A DNA stretch of 64,000 bases from the NCBI RefSeq assembly GCF_031599675.1, contig NZ_CP134223.1, positions 2,046,001 through 2,110,000 of the forward strand, written 5' to 3'. Both the position numbers and the translations under genes were made by a program. Source of the DNA: Paenibacillus pedocola (GTDB lineage Bacteria; Bacillota; Bacilli; Paenibacillales; Paenibacillaceae). Below the pieces are notes generated by a model, which searched no databases, was not told where the DNA came from, and worked only from the letters and a program-made list of their open reading frames with translations. Below, one piece after another: positions 26,558-35,858 of the stretch; the stretch's first letter is position 1; every line of letters starts with the position of its first letter.

Positions 26558-28230
26558 TGAGTATTAATATGGTCAAACAACTGGAGAATGGTAGAGAAGT
26601 CGTCTACCCCGTTCAATCTCATGATTTAGACGAGATTGAATACTTACAGATCTTTAATGAATTTGTAGAACAAAATATTATTTTAAGTAGATATGAAGAA
26701 CAGGTATGGGAAATTAGAACATATATATATTCAAAAAACGTGATTTTCATCAACTTTAAACTCTCTTTACAATGTCGAAGATGGGAGCATCACATCAAGT
26801 ACTTGGTTCTATTGTATTTACGTCAGAAGTTGAATCCAAGAAGTTTTAAGTTAGGCATAGATATTCTAGTTAAAGTTATCAATACAACGTGGGGACTAGA
26901 AGATCCTGAAGCTGCGCGTGGAATAATAGCAAGTGTACCCGAAAACTCCTTTTCATCCGTGCAAGCAAGATTACTTGATTTTCTTGATTTCGTGACAATT
27001 GAGGAATCCACAAAACGCATTATATTGCAAATTATTGATTCAAAAGGAAAAATTCTAATTAAACAAAGAGTCTTACCCTTTCTTAATGATATAGTTCAAT
27101 TTAATCACTGTATTGAACAATTTATTGATGAATGGGATGATGCTGAAAGGATGAAATTTTATCCAGTAGTGCTTTGGTGGAAACTATCAATTATTTTACC
27201 AATGAGAGTGACTGAGTTTTGTATAATACCTCTAGATTGCATAAGAAGAAAAGATAGTGAAGCGCTTTTTCTGAAGCCCCAAATTAAAATAAAGTACGCA
27301 CATATGCAGGGTGTGAAAATTCGTGAAGTTCCTTTTAATAGTGATGAACTATTGAGCTTAGTAGAAGATTATCAGTTATTAACTCAATCGAATTCAGATA
27401 GAGAATTTTTGCTTTGCTATAACACCTATGTTGCTTTTAAAGGGGAAAGAAAAAGTGGGGCAAATTCAAAAAATAATGTGATAACTTCTCATATCTTTCG
27501 ATGTTTGTTAGATGATTTCTATAATGAGATTTATTATAAAAAATATCGATATTCAAATGTACCACTAGATAGAGGTGACCCACAAAGGATGCGACCAGGT
27601 GATACTCGTCATTTAGCAATATGCAACATGATGTTTATGGGATTCTCACCAATTTCGATTCGAAACATTGCTGGCCATGAAAGCATCGATGCACAGAATC
27701 CTTATGCTGCCCGGATGGATTTGTATGCTCAATCTCGAGTTGTTCAATTAACCGAAGTATATCGCAAGTCAGTGAGACAACTGTGGAGTGGAAATACCCA
27801 GAATTTGAACCTGGTGCCTGAGGAATTAAGAGATAGAAGAATATTCAGTAAAGAATTTTTTAAATACTTGTGGGAAAACAAGCATGGAAGCTACTGTTTC
27901 TATACTCCTATGGACTGTCCAACCGATGATTGTCGTTACTGCAAATATTTATATATTCCGAAGGAAAGTTGGAAAGAAGCACTACCATGGTTGGCGGAAG
28001 AGTCAGATCAGTTAGAAAAAAGCATCCTTTCCATTGTTGAAGCAATGAAGCCTTTAAGAAAATTAATTTCTCAAGAGGATGAGCTTAAGAATAGGGCGGG
28101 CGAACTGGATGCACTTGTAAATAAAAAAGCCCAAGTAGATGCTTACCAGTTGGAAATTGAACGTAATATCTGGGAACGTGAATATAGGAACCGTATTGAC
28201 GAACTAGTGTTTGAAGATGAGGAGGCCTAG
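26557..28230 (+). CDS. Tyrosine recombinase C
   Basis: 557 residues; its ATG overlaps the stop of recombinase B by one base. Arg I is in ILPMRVTEFCIIPLD (near 217). The second box is PGDTRHLAICNMMFMG (near 347) with RNIAGHES after it; the usual first His of H-x-x-R is replaced by Gly. The Tyr candidate is in NPYAARMDLYAQ. A cysteine cluster, CFYTPMDC then CRYCKYLYIPKE (near 446-470), resembles the one in recombinase B, and a coiled coil ends the protein. It is the third member of the recombinase trio. Confidence 0.85.
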   Translation: MSINMVKQLENGREVVYPVQSHDLDEIEYLQIFNEFVEQNIILSRYEEQVWEIRTYIYSKNVIFINFKLSLQCRRWEHHIKYLVLLYLRQKLNPRSFKLGIDILVKVINTTWGLEDPEAARGIIASVPENSFSSVQARLLDFLDFVTIEESTKRIILQIIDSKGKILIKQRVLPFLNDIVQFNHCIEQFIDEWDDAERMKFYPVVLWWKLSIILPMRVTEFCIIPLDCIRRKDSEALFLKPQIKIKYAHMQGVKIREVPFNSDELLSLVEDYQLLTQSNSDREFLLCYNTYVAFKGERKSGANSKNNVITSHIFRCLLDDFYNEIYYKKYRYSNVPLDRGDPQRMRPGDTRHLAICNMMFMGFSPISIRNIAGHESIDAQNPYAARMDLYAQSRVVQLTEVYRKSVRQLWSGNTQNLNLVPEELRDRRIFSKEFFKYLWENKHGSYCFYTPMDCPTDDCRYCKYLYIPKESWKEALPWLAEESDQLEKSILSIVEAMKPLRKLISQEDELKNRAGELDALVNKKAQVDAYQLEIERNIWEREYRNRIDELVFEDEEA

Positions 28231-28232
28231 GG

Positions 28233-28868
28233 ATGGGAGTGAAGCCAAAATACCCAAAGGAACAATTAAAGTTGTTACTTTATCGGACTAAAAGAGAACA
28301 CCCTGGAAGGGAATTGAACCCGTATAATCTAGCTAAATTGACAAACGTACCACTCAGTATTTGGCGTGATCGTATGAAACCGGAGATTGAGCTTATAAAC
28401 GATGCTCAATATATTGATGATTTCGGAATGCTTAAGCCTCCAGAAGAGTTACCGTTTCCAATAGTTAATTATTTTGCAGAATTCTCCTTCCTTCTTAAGA
28501 AAGGGGACAATGAAGGGGCTTTAACTCTCGCAAGAGAATTAAGTATTCTGCATTTAAAGATGCTAAATGAAATATACGATTTAAACCAACGAAATAAGAC
28601 GAATTTAGAATTGGATATTCAAAAAGAAAAGTTAGAGCTACTGACAAAGCAGTTTAAAGCTTCAACAGAATCCTATCAGAAGAATTTGGAATCCCTAAAT
28701 AAGAAATCGTTGGAGTGGGAGCAGAAATATAAAGATTTGGCTGTGAGGGCTACCCGAAATATTCGAAAGTCTAAAAATGATAATGTGATAGAACTAGCAC
28801 CATTTACGAAAGATCCTTTAACTGCGGCAAAAATCAAATCTACCATTCTTGATGGGACAATAACTTGA
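28233..28868 (+). CDS. Small HTH/coiled-coil accessory protein of the recombinase operon
   Basis: 211 residues, starting 2 bp behind recombinase C. The N-terminal 60 residues (ELNPYNLAKLTNVPLSIWRD) look like a helix-turn-helix. Residues 110-175 are a coiled coil rich in Lys, Glu and Leu. Position and size match TnpC/DUF6262-type accessory proteins that accompany Tn554-like recombinases, which affect orientation and efficiency of integration. The sequence match to that family is not certain. Confidence 0.65.
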   Translation: MGVKPKYPKEQLKLLLYRTKREHPGRELNPYNLAKLTNVPLSIWRDRMKPEIELINDAQYIDDFGMLKPPEELPFPIVNYFAEFSFLLKKGDNEGALTLARELSILHLKMLNEIYDLNQRNKTNLELDIQKEKLELLTKQFKASTESYQKNLESLNKKSLEWEQKYKDLAVRATRNIRKSKNDNVIELAPFTKDPLTAAKIKSTILDGTIT

Positions 28869-29098
28869 AAGAGAATATAGAGATTCAAATAAACGGTGAT
28901 ATTTCTTAAAAAATTGGAATTGCAACATAATTAAATTCATTGAAATTATAGAATTTATTAGATATGAACATTAATATATATTTGAAATGAATGAGATATA
29001 AACATACCATACTGATATCATAGAGCTTAGAATAAGAGGGATACCTTATCTGCATCAAAGACTAATTAAGTAAATTTAAATGGGGCGGTGATAATCTT

Positions 29099-29383
29099 AT
29101 GGTAAATTCGAAAGTCAGTCACATGTTGAATAAGCCCTATATTAGAGAGGTTATCAGTGAACTTAGACTAAGAGGGCATGATGATGATCATGCTAAAGAA
29201 ATTTTAATTAAATACTATAGACCTTTAAAGAGAAGATTTGGTTTTGAACCGAATGCTTATGATTTTGCAAAAGAAATAGATTATCTTCATAAAACTGTAA
29301 ATCGCCCTTACGCCCCGTTGGATTCTAATCAGATATTTATAGGACATTTAAAAAGCAGATTAAATCTAAGAATTGATAAATAA
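29099..29383 (+). CDS. Small hypothetical protein behind the recombinase module
   Basis: 94 residues behind a GGGGCGGTGAT site, 230 bp after the accessory gene. The stretch FEPNAYDFAKEID resembles LNPYNLAKLTN of the accessory protein, so the two may share a small DNA-binding motif. No family is recognised. The gap 28869-29098 shows nothing else. Confidence 0.5.
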   Translation: MVNSKVSHMLNKPYIREVISELRLRGHDDDHAKEILIKYYRPLKRRFGFEPNAYDFAKEIDYLHKTVNRPYAPLDSNQIFIGHLKSRLNLRIDK

Positions 29384-29458
29384 AAATTTGCTCAGGGGTA
29401 AGTAAGTAGTAATGAGATATTAGATTTACGAAATAAATCGGCACTTAGAGTCGGTTCC

Positions 29459-31294
29459 TCAATCCGTTCTCTTCAAGAGCTGATCATATAAAAAGAAAAT
29501 GGGATACTCTCGAAAAGTATCTTGGATATCCTTATCCAGCTTTTGAAAGGCAAAAACCGCCTCCTGCTTGCTGCCTAACAACACATTTATGCTGAAATGA
29601 AGGCTAGTATATTCGTTGAATGAATACAAATATTTAAAGTTGATTAGACATTCTATATCGGAATCATCGATATATTCGTTTTTTCTTTTGATAATTTGAA
29701 TTTCATTAACTTTTACAATAGCTGCTTCGAAAGAATTGGGATCGCATGCCGGGCTAATATAATATTTACCTATAATATATTCTGCTAAGTCTAAAAAAGA
29801 ATCATTAATTGTAATATCATAAGCCCTTATACAATTTAAATAAAACTGATTTGAAAAAGCTCGTGTGGCCTCACTTATAAAAGGATCACAATTATCGAAG
29901 GAGTCCTTAATCATTTGAAAGTTAAGATTAATTGAATAGGCAAGTGAATCTAAGCCTAATAATATATATAGGCTATTTGGATAAGATTTATTTGCTGATT
30001 CATCTTTAATAAATATTAATCCTTTTCCATTGAACGCTTCATCTGAGAAGACGTTAACAATTTTCTTCTCATTTCCTGGATTATAAAACAAAACAACCAA
30101 TTTGTTACCTAATCTATAGTTAAAAACAGTGATAGGCTTTTTGTTAGGTATGTTTAATCTTTCAAGATTGTTATATAAATAAAATTCCACTAAATAAGCC
30201 AACTGCATGAATATATCTTTTTTCGGATCGATTTGCTTTATATAAGCATCTGCTGAGATATTTAGTTCCGTAAAGACTTTTTGTAGGTCAAGGATCAAAT
30301 GTTCTCTAGCCTTAATATTATTCATGAACCGTGTTTTTTTAGGTGCATCTTCAAATTCTAGAGTCTCTTCATTCCAGGGCACAATAAGATTTGTAAGGAC
30401 AGATTTCATGAAGTCTATTATTTTCAACTGTGAATTAAGTGTTCTGAAATTTGATAAGTTGAAACTCATTTTGTTCGTTCCGCGTCGATGTGTAATTTTT
30501 AATACGTCTTCAAAATCACGATAAACAAATTTACTGTCTTCCGTAGTCTTTATCTTAAAGGAATATGACTTGTTACCTATTATCATAATTTCTTGTTTTT
30601 CCTCTGCCAATTCTGTAAAACGTCCTACCTGTAAAGGAACCAAAATATCATATGTCTCATCTTTCCCATATACAAAAAAATCATGTTCAAACATATTATT
30701 TGTTGCCGTATTAATTGGATCATAAGTTAAACTACTCAGAATGTATTGGGAATATATAGATCCAGTATTTCTATTACTTTCTATAAGTGCAAGTGGTTGT
30801 TGTTTTTGTTCATAGAGGAACTTTGCACAAACAGTTTTCAGATCACTCTCCTCTAAAGAACGTAACAGTATGGATTTTGATTTTTTATTTTTAGGATCGT
30901 TCTTAATAAGAGTAAACAATTCTTGAGGAAGCAATTGTTTATAATAAATTTTAGAAGTGCATTTACCATTCAAATCCGTTATTAATTCAACTACAAAAAG
31001 AAGAACGCCACTTTGTTTGTAAAAATTTTTGTAATGCTTGAGTGGCAAAGAGAATGTGCGAGTATTACCGGAAAAATTCGATACTTCTTTTCCTTTCACT
31101 TGAACAGGGACCTTACCTGAAAATGCTTCTACACGTTCAGTGTGGTCTAAGAACACAGTTATTTCTCCATCAAAAGAAACTCCTTTGTCCCCTTCTTTAA
31201 GATCTGGAACTAGTCCTGAAAAAGGAAGATTAGCTTCGTCATTAACCGCTTTAATTGCAAATCTTTCAATTTGATTTGAATTTAATTTTCTCAT
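29459..31294 (-). CDS. DUF4365-domain protein, nuclease-like
   Basis: 611 residues, ATG 31294 with GGGAGATC upstream. The N-terminal 150 residues fit DUF4365: RFAIKAVNDEANLPFSG, an acidic SFDGEITVF strand and VPVQVKG, which together look like a PD-(D/E)xK core. The remaining 450 residues have no recognised domain. DUF4365 proteins are frequent in anti-phage islands. It stands alone, convergent to the small gene at 29099, so it would be a one-gene system or the remains of one. Confidence 0.65.
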   Translation of the reverse strand: MRKLNSNQIERFAIKAVNDEANLPFSGLVPDLKEGDKGVSFDGEITVFLDHTERVEAFSGKVPVQVKGKEVSNFSGNTRTFSLPLKHYKNFYKQSGVLLFVVELITDLNGKCTSKIYYKQLLPQELFTLIKNDPKNKKSKSILLRSLEESDLKTVCAKFLYEQKQQPLALIESNRNTGSIYSQYILSSLTYDPINTATNNMFEHDFFVYGKDETYDILVPLQVGRFTELAEEKQEIMIIGNKSYSFKIKTTEDSKFVYRDFEDVLKITHRRGTNKMSFNLSNFRTLNSQLKIIDFMKSVLTNLIVPWNEETLEFEDAPKKTRFMNNIKAREHLILDLQKVFTELNISADAYIKQIDPKKDIFMQLAYLVEFYLYNNLERLNIPNKKPITVFNYRLGNKLVVLFYNPGNEKKIVNVFSDEAFNGKGLIFIKDESANKSYPNSLYILLGLDSLAYSINLNFQMIKDSFDNCDPFISEATRAFSNQFYLNCIRAYDITINDSFLDLAEYIIGKYYISPACDPNSFEAAIVKVNEIQIIKRKNEYIDDSDIECLINFKYLYSFNEYTSLHFSINVLLGSKQEAVFAFQKLDKDIQDTFREYPIFFLYDQLLKRTD

Positions 31295-31463
31295 ACTGAT
31301 CTCCCAGAAAAAGTATAATAGATTACCTAACGGATAAAAGTCGAGACGTGAAATCCATAGGTAGTACCGCTGGTAAATGAAGGGTTGGATACTATAACGT
31401 TATCATGATAATATAAATAAGAAATAATAAATATTAAGATGATTTGGAATTGGAGAGATTATT

Positions 31464-32366
31464 TTGACAGATATAAATAAAAGAGTGATGCTTGTTGATG
31501 GAATGGCTCTGCTTTTTAGAGCGTTTTATGCAACTGCATCTTCAGGATATATAAGAAAAACTAAGGCAGGATTGCCTACAAATGCGGTGTATGGATTTCT
31601 GCAATATTTTTTCGATGCAGTTAATACTTTTAATCCTACGCATGTTATTTGTTGCTGGGATATGGGCAGCAGCACTTTTCGAACTGAAAACTATAGCCAG
31701 TACAAACAAAATCGTTCGGAAGCTCCGCTTGAATTAAGACCACAATTCGATATAGTTAAAGAAGTGGTCAAAGAAATGGGAGTTCCTAATATTGGTCTAG
31801 TTGGGTATGAAGCTGATGATTGCATAGGGACACTATCTAATATACTTCAGAACGATTCGGAAGTGTATATATTGACTGGTGACCACGACATGCTTCAGCT
31901 GATTACTGAACAAGTTAAAGTTGTAATTATGAATAAAGGAAGATCCAATTACACGTTATATGATTTAGATACCCTGTTTGCAACTAAGCAATTGACTCCG
32001 TTACAAATTATTGATTTGAAAGCATTTATGGGGGACACCTCGGATAATTATCCTGGAGTTAAGGGTATTGGTGAAAAAACGGCACTTAAATTAATTGGTG
32101 AGTTCAAAACCATTGAGGGATGTCTCGAATGTCTTGAAATGCTGCCTAAAAGTATTAAAAAGAAAATTGAAGATAATTTAGATATGTTACACCTCTCAAG
32201 AGACTTAGCGCGAATTCGTTTGGATGTACCTATAGAGTGTAGGTTAGAAGAGTGCCTATGGGATTTACGCCATGAGGCAGCTACAAGGAAATTCGAAGAG
32301 CTGGAATTTGGCGGTCTTGTTAAATTACTAGGTGAAGCAGAAATTAAAAATGCTTTAAAAGCATAA
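31464..32366 (+). CDS. ypcP: Island-borne full-length YpcP-type 5'-3' exonuclease
   Basis: 300 residues, TTG 31464 with GGAGAG 6 bp upstream. It aligns over its whole length with the two host halves. Shared blocks include LVDGMALLFRAFYAT, GYEADDCIGTL, YILTGDHDMLQL and DTSDNYPGVKGIGEKTALKL; the last is the helix-3-turn-helix. The catalytic aspartates are present. Codon use is AT-rich like the island, so it is not a recent copy of the host gene. At the insertion point it reads YKQNRSEAPLEL where the host reads NRIDAPLEL. It has its own promoter region and terminator and should replace the broken host gene. Confidence 0.95.
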   Translation: MTDINKRVMLVDGMALLFRAFYATASSGYIRKTKAGLPTNAVYGFLQYFFDAVNTFNPTHVICCWDMGSSTFRTENYSQYKQNRSEAPLELRPQFDIVKEVVKEMGVPNIGLVGYEADDCIGTLSNILQNDSEVYILTGDHDMLQLITEQVKVVIMNKGRSNYTLYDLDTLFATKQLTPLQIIDLKAFMGDTSDNYPGVKGIGEKTALKLIGEFKTIEGCLECLEMLPKSIKKKIEDNLDMLHLSRDLARIRLDVPIECRLEECLWDLRHEAATRKFEELEFGGLVKLLGEAEIKNALKA

Positions 32367-32390
32367 AGAGTAGACAGTGATTTTAAAGTA

Positions 32391-32437
32391 GAGGATAGAG
32401 ACACCGTCAGTGTATCTCTATCCTCTCTTTTTATTTT
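32391..32437 (+). terminator. Terminator of the island exonuclease gene
   Basis: GAGGATAGAGACAC at 32391-32404 pairs with a slightly bulged GTGTATCTCTATCCTC at 32410-32425, followed by a T-rich tract. Confidence 0.85.
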
Positions 32438-32453
32438 TAGCTGATTCTGAATC

Positions 32454-33311
32454 TCAGTTGTTTCTGCTCTGATACTCAACAGCTTTAATCCGCTGAATTA
32501 ATCGTTGTTCTAAGTCATCTGCATTACTCCAAACGATTGTATTGATTTGAGCTACATCAAAATGTTTATTTCCAAAATCCTCCTCATTACAAGATAATAT
32601 AACAGGTTTTTTTAGTCCCATTGCATATCCTGCTTCAAGATAAACCCCTGTTTTTTGTTGAGTAATGTCTGCTATAACCATAGTACTCTTCTGTAATTCA
32701 ATAAATATTTCAGGAACAATAAAGTTGTTATGTTCTTTTATATCGATAAGTACAGGAATGTATTTACATTTATTTATTGCTCTAATAATAGCTTCTCTTG
32801 CACTTCTCATATCTTTATTAAATGACATAGCAATGAAGATGCTCTTTTGAATCTTGTTTTCAAGAATAATTTCATGGATATCTAACTGATCAGTAATAAT
32901 TTCATTTAGTATATTCATATTCTTTTGTGAGTAATAATTAGGATTACCTTTTTGACTAACAGTAGCCATTGCAACTAGAAATTCAAAAGGAGATTGTTGT
33001 TTGAGAAAATCCCATATCTCGATGAATCTGTATGCATAATATGGCTCCTGAGCTTCATAACTGAACTGTTCAATTCTATCAAACTTGCTTATTTCAAGCC
33101 CAAGAGCATTCATAATTAAAACCATACTATGAACAGAAAACTCAAGAAAATCCCACCTGAAATCTTCTTGAGACTCGTCATCCAAATAATGATTTGCGAA
33201 TTGTTTGTCTGTATCATATTTTGTATCAAAAGCATTAATAGTACAGATTTTAAAACTGTGTAACAATTCATCTTTGTCTCTATATGATTCTAACTGGTGC
33301 CTTAAATTCAT
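32454..33311 (-). CDS. Nucleoside 2-deoxyribosyltransferase/TIR-like protein
   Basis: 285 residues; ATG 33311 has GGGGGAAC upstream. The C-terminal half is a Rossmann-like domain of the 2-deoxyribosyltransferase type: KSIFIAMSFNKDMR, STMVIADITQQKTGVYLEAG, YAMGLKKPVILS. The Glu in YLEAGYAMGL sits where the catalytic Glu of such enzymes and of TIR domains lies. The N-terminal 130 residues are helical and unrecognised, perhaps a sensor. Relatives act as NAD- or nucleotide-degrading effectors in defence; that role is inferred from island context. Confidence 0.65.
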   Translation of the reverse strand: MNLRHQLESYRDKDELLHSFKICTINAFDTKYDTDKQFANHYLDDESQEDFRWDFLEFSVHSMVLIMNALGLEISKFDRIEQFSYEAQEPYYAYRFIEIWDFLKQQSPFEFLVAMATVSQKGNPNYYSQKNMNILNEIITDQLDIHEIILENKIQKSIFIAMSFNKDMRSAREAIIRAINKCKYIPVLIDIKEHNNFIVPEIFIELQKSTMVIADITQQKTGVYLEAGYAMGLKKPVILSCNEEDFGNKHFDVAQINTIVWSNADDLEQRLIQRIKAVEYQSRNN

Positions 33312-33440
33312 TTACTAGTTCCCCCTTTTGTTCTTCTACTCTTGCTCTTTTATTATATTATATAGATAGTTAATAACCCAGGGAGATAATATGAGTAGTT
33401 GGCAAGAAATGAAGTGCAAAACTTATCTACGTATAAAGCC

Positions 33441-33919
33441 GTGCCAGTTATGGGCGGCCTGGAAACCATGCAGGAATTAAAGAAGCAAGGCTCTACAATA
33501 CCGGTAATTATCCTCACGACTTACAACGAAGATGATCTAATGATAAGTGGACTGGCTATAGGAGCGAAAGGTTAATTATTAAAAGATACCAGCCGGGAGA
33601 ATCTGGTTCGGAAATATTGAATCGGCAGTCCGAGGGGAAACCCTGCTTTCGGCAGATCTTATGAAACGCGTAATTGCAGCCAGAGTTCAGGAGAAAAGGG
33701 GAGCCCTTGCTCCTAATGAAGCTTCTTCCTTAACCGAAAAAGAGACACTTATTCTGCAGGCTGTTGCCCAGGGTTACAAAAGTAAAGCGATTGCTTCCGA
33801 TATGAGCATCTCCGAGCGCACGGTAAAGGCCCATTTAACGACCATCTTAAAAAACTTGGAGTGGAATCACGGTCTCAGGCGGTGCTGTTGCATTGGAGAG
33901 AGGCATTCTTGAGATTTAA
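33441..33919 (+). pseudogene. Decayed NarL/LuxR-type response regulator
   Basis: The remains begin inside the receiver: VPVMGGLETMQELK and IPVIILTTYNEDD, then GAKG. A stop (TAA at 33573) replaces the usual Tyr, and LLKDTS continues. A frameshift lies near 33613, then IESAVRGETLLSADLMKR and a LuxR helix-turn-helix (LTEKETLILQAVAQGYKSK, SERTVKAHLT). A second frameshift near 33856 precedes GAVALERGILEI. No partner kinase is present. Base composition is closer to the chromosome than to the island cargo, so it looks like a scrap of an older host-type genome. Confidence 0.75.
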
Positions 33920-34079
33920 TGAAGAAATATAACATTCTATTATGTTTACATAGACCAGTCACTTGTCAATTGATTAAAACCAGATGACTTATATAATACT
34001 GATAAGATGTCTTATTGAAGTTTAGTAAATGTTCCTAGCAGCATTAGCTATGCCGACAATTTCAAACTAAACCTCGGTT

Positions 34080-34148
34080 GCTCAAGGCTTGATACGTATT
34101 CGACCTTTACAAGTCACTATGGTCTATAGTTCGAATACGGTATTGAGC
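34080..34148. other. Nested inverted repeat in a gene-free stretch
   Basis: The gap 33920-34280 holds no gene. Within it GCTCAA (34080) pairs with TTGAGC (34143), CGTATTCGA (34095) with TCGAATACG (34131), and GACC (34102) with GGTC (34121). Together they would form a stem-loop of about 69 bases with internal bulges. There is no U-tract, so a terminator is unlikely; a recombination or RNA-structure remnant is possible. Confidence 0.4.
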
Positions 34149-34280
34149 ATCTGATGATTTTTAAATGTTAGAACATGGGGATCTGGCGGCCACCGTGAAT
34201 TTACTCTTACAACTGGTAAATAATATATGGTAATATAATGTAATGAATACTAATTATTAATATTGATTTAAGGAGATTAG

Positions 34281-35315
34281 ATGGTGAAACAATTTTCAGC
34301 TAAACAACATGTTATTCCTGCAAGTTACATTGGGAATTTTTCTGAAAATATTTATACTCCAACCCGGAAGAGTGTTGTACTAGTAAAAAGAGATGAAAAA
34401 GAATTATATAGTACTCAGGCAGAAAACATAGGAATGAAGAAAAATATATATACAATTAATTCTGAAGGACTTGGTCCAAAAGATTATATAGATAAAACAT
34501 GGGAATATGTTGAGACAAATCTTCCTAAGGCAATTAGTCTTCTCGCTAAGCACACAGACTCTTACTATTTTGATGCAATAATTTGGAGTACAGTTATAGT
34601 ACCATTTATCTCACAATTATTTATTAGAGAAATGGAGTACTCTGTTTATCTGGAAGAAAGAGCTCCTTGGTTAAAGGATATTCTAGAATTTGATAAATCC
34701 AAATTAAAAGACAATTCCAATATTAATAGGCTAATTGATTATCAAATTAATTGTGGCTTGTTGGTGGATGCAGAATGGAAACTGATTCATAATAGTACTA
34801 ATATTCCTTTAATTACAAATGACCGGGGATATGGTGTATTTGATGCAAGACATAGTGGTGGACCCATGGGATATATTATTCCAATTAATAAAAAAATGTT
34901 GATAATGATTGCTAAAAAACGATTGGAAATCGAAACAACGAGTGTTTATGGAACGAAAGATACTCCGGAGGTAGTTTTCCCACAGGGAAAAATATTCGAC
35001 GAGAGAATTGTTAGAGGCTTTAATGGCAGCATGGCAAGCTGTGCGAGAAGTGAGATCTATGGCGCAGAGGAACAAGTTATAATGGATGCTTGGAGCTCTA
35101 GAGAATTGAAATTCAAAATTAATATAGGGGGACCCACTCTTATACAACAAAAGCATTTGAGTGATATGGATATGATTACTTATTTTGGTGAATTCCTTGA
35201 TTTGCTTCCGTTATCAGCTGAAATGAGAAAAGGGGCTTTTGGAGGAAAAGAAGTATATATCTTAGAAGGAAAAGACGGAAAAAAGATAAAAGCATTAGGT
35301 TTTAAAGATTTATAA
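34281..35315 (+). CDS. DUF4238 family protein
   Basis: 344 residues, TAAGGAGATTAG just before the start. The N-terminus FSAKQHVIPASYIGNFS and the middle (TNIPLITNDRGYGVFD, GYIIPINKKMLIMI) follow DUF4238, whose members occur widely in islands and phages. The conserved QHxIPxxYL start and the NDxP/G-type block suggest an enzymatic or nuclease-like fold, but no activity is known to me. It is a single gene, with its own terminator downstream. Confidence 0.7.
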   Translation: MVKQFSAKQHVIPASYIGNFSENIYTPTRKSVVLVKRDEKELYSTQAENIGMKKNIYTINSEGLGPKDYIDKTWEYVETNLPKAISLLAKHTDSYYFDAIIWSTVIVPFISQLFIREMEYSVYLEERAPWLKDILEFDKSKLKDNSNINRLIDYQINCGLLVDAEWKLIHNSTNIPLITNDRGYGVFDARHSGGPMGYIIPINKKMLIMIAKKRLEIETTSVYGTKDTPEVVFPQGKIFDERIVRGFNGSMASCARSEIYGAEEQVIMDAWSSRELKFKINIGGPTLIQQKHLSDMDMITYFGEFLDLLPLSAEMRKGAFGGKEVYILEGKDGKKIKALGFKDL

Positions 35316-35391
35316 AATCCATCTTTCTGTGTACTATGTTTTTGAACTCTGCTCTCCAACTGTAAATGGACAAGAACATAGTCCGTAAGAG

Positions 35392-35412
35392 TCCGCGCCA
35401 AGCGCGGATTTT
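35392..35412 (+). terminator. Hairpin terminator
   Basis: TCCGCGC and GCGCGGA with a 3-base loop, followed by TTTT. Lies behind the DUF4238 gene. Confidence 0.75.
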
Positions 35413-35440
35413 CTGTACTATGGGGTTAAATGATTAATAA

Positions 35441-35476
35441 AAAAGGTTTCGTCGATCCTCAGACGAAACCTTTCTT
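35441..35476. terminator. Second, symmetric terminator
   Basis: AAAGGTTTCGTC at 35442-35453 pairs with GACGAAACCTTT at 35462-35473, flanked by A-rich and T-rich tracts so it can work in both directions. The following 35477-35858 contains no supported gene; part of it (about 35540-35690) is less AT-rich and may be a scrap of an old gene. Confidence 0.8.
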
Positions 35477-35858
35477 ATTACATGATTTTGATTTTAAAGT
35501 AACTTACTCATTGTGGAAAGAGCATATTCATTACCCGTTGTTTACGGACCTAAACAGCTGTCTGCAGCAGGGCCCGTAACCGGTTGCTCCAATGAAGGAA
35601 AGCAATGAGGCTTGGTTTCAGTGCAGATGACAAATGATGCATAGTTACGCACTTAACTGATTCCGTTTCTGAAGTTGAAAAAGTTTAATAAGAAGATTAT
35701 ATTGGTATTTACTCATTTACTTAACGGTAATTTGCAAATAAAAAATAATGGCTAAAGCTTGTGTCTATGCAGTTTTGGGAGTCCATTTATACGCTTAGTC
35801 TTGAATTAGAGCTAACAATGACATATAATTGGTTCTTTTTTAATTGGCTTAATTAGAC

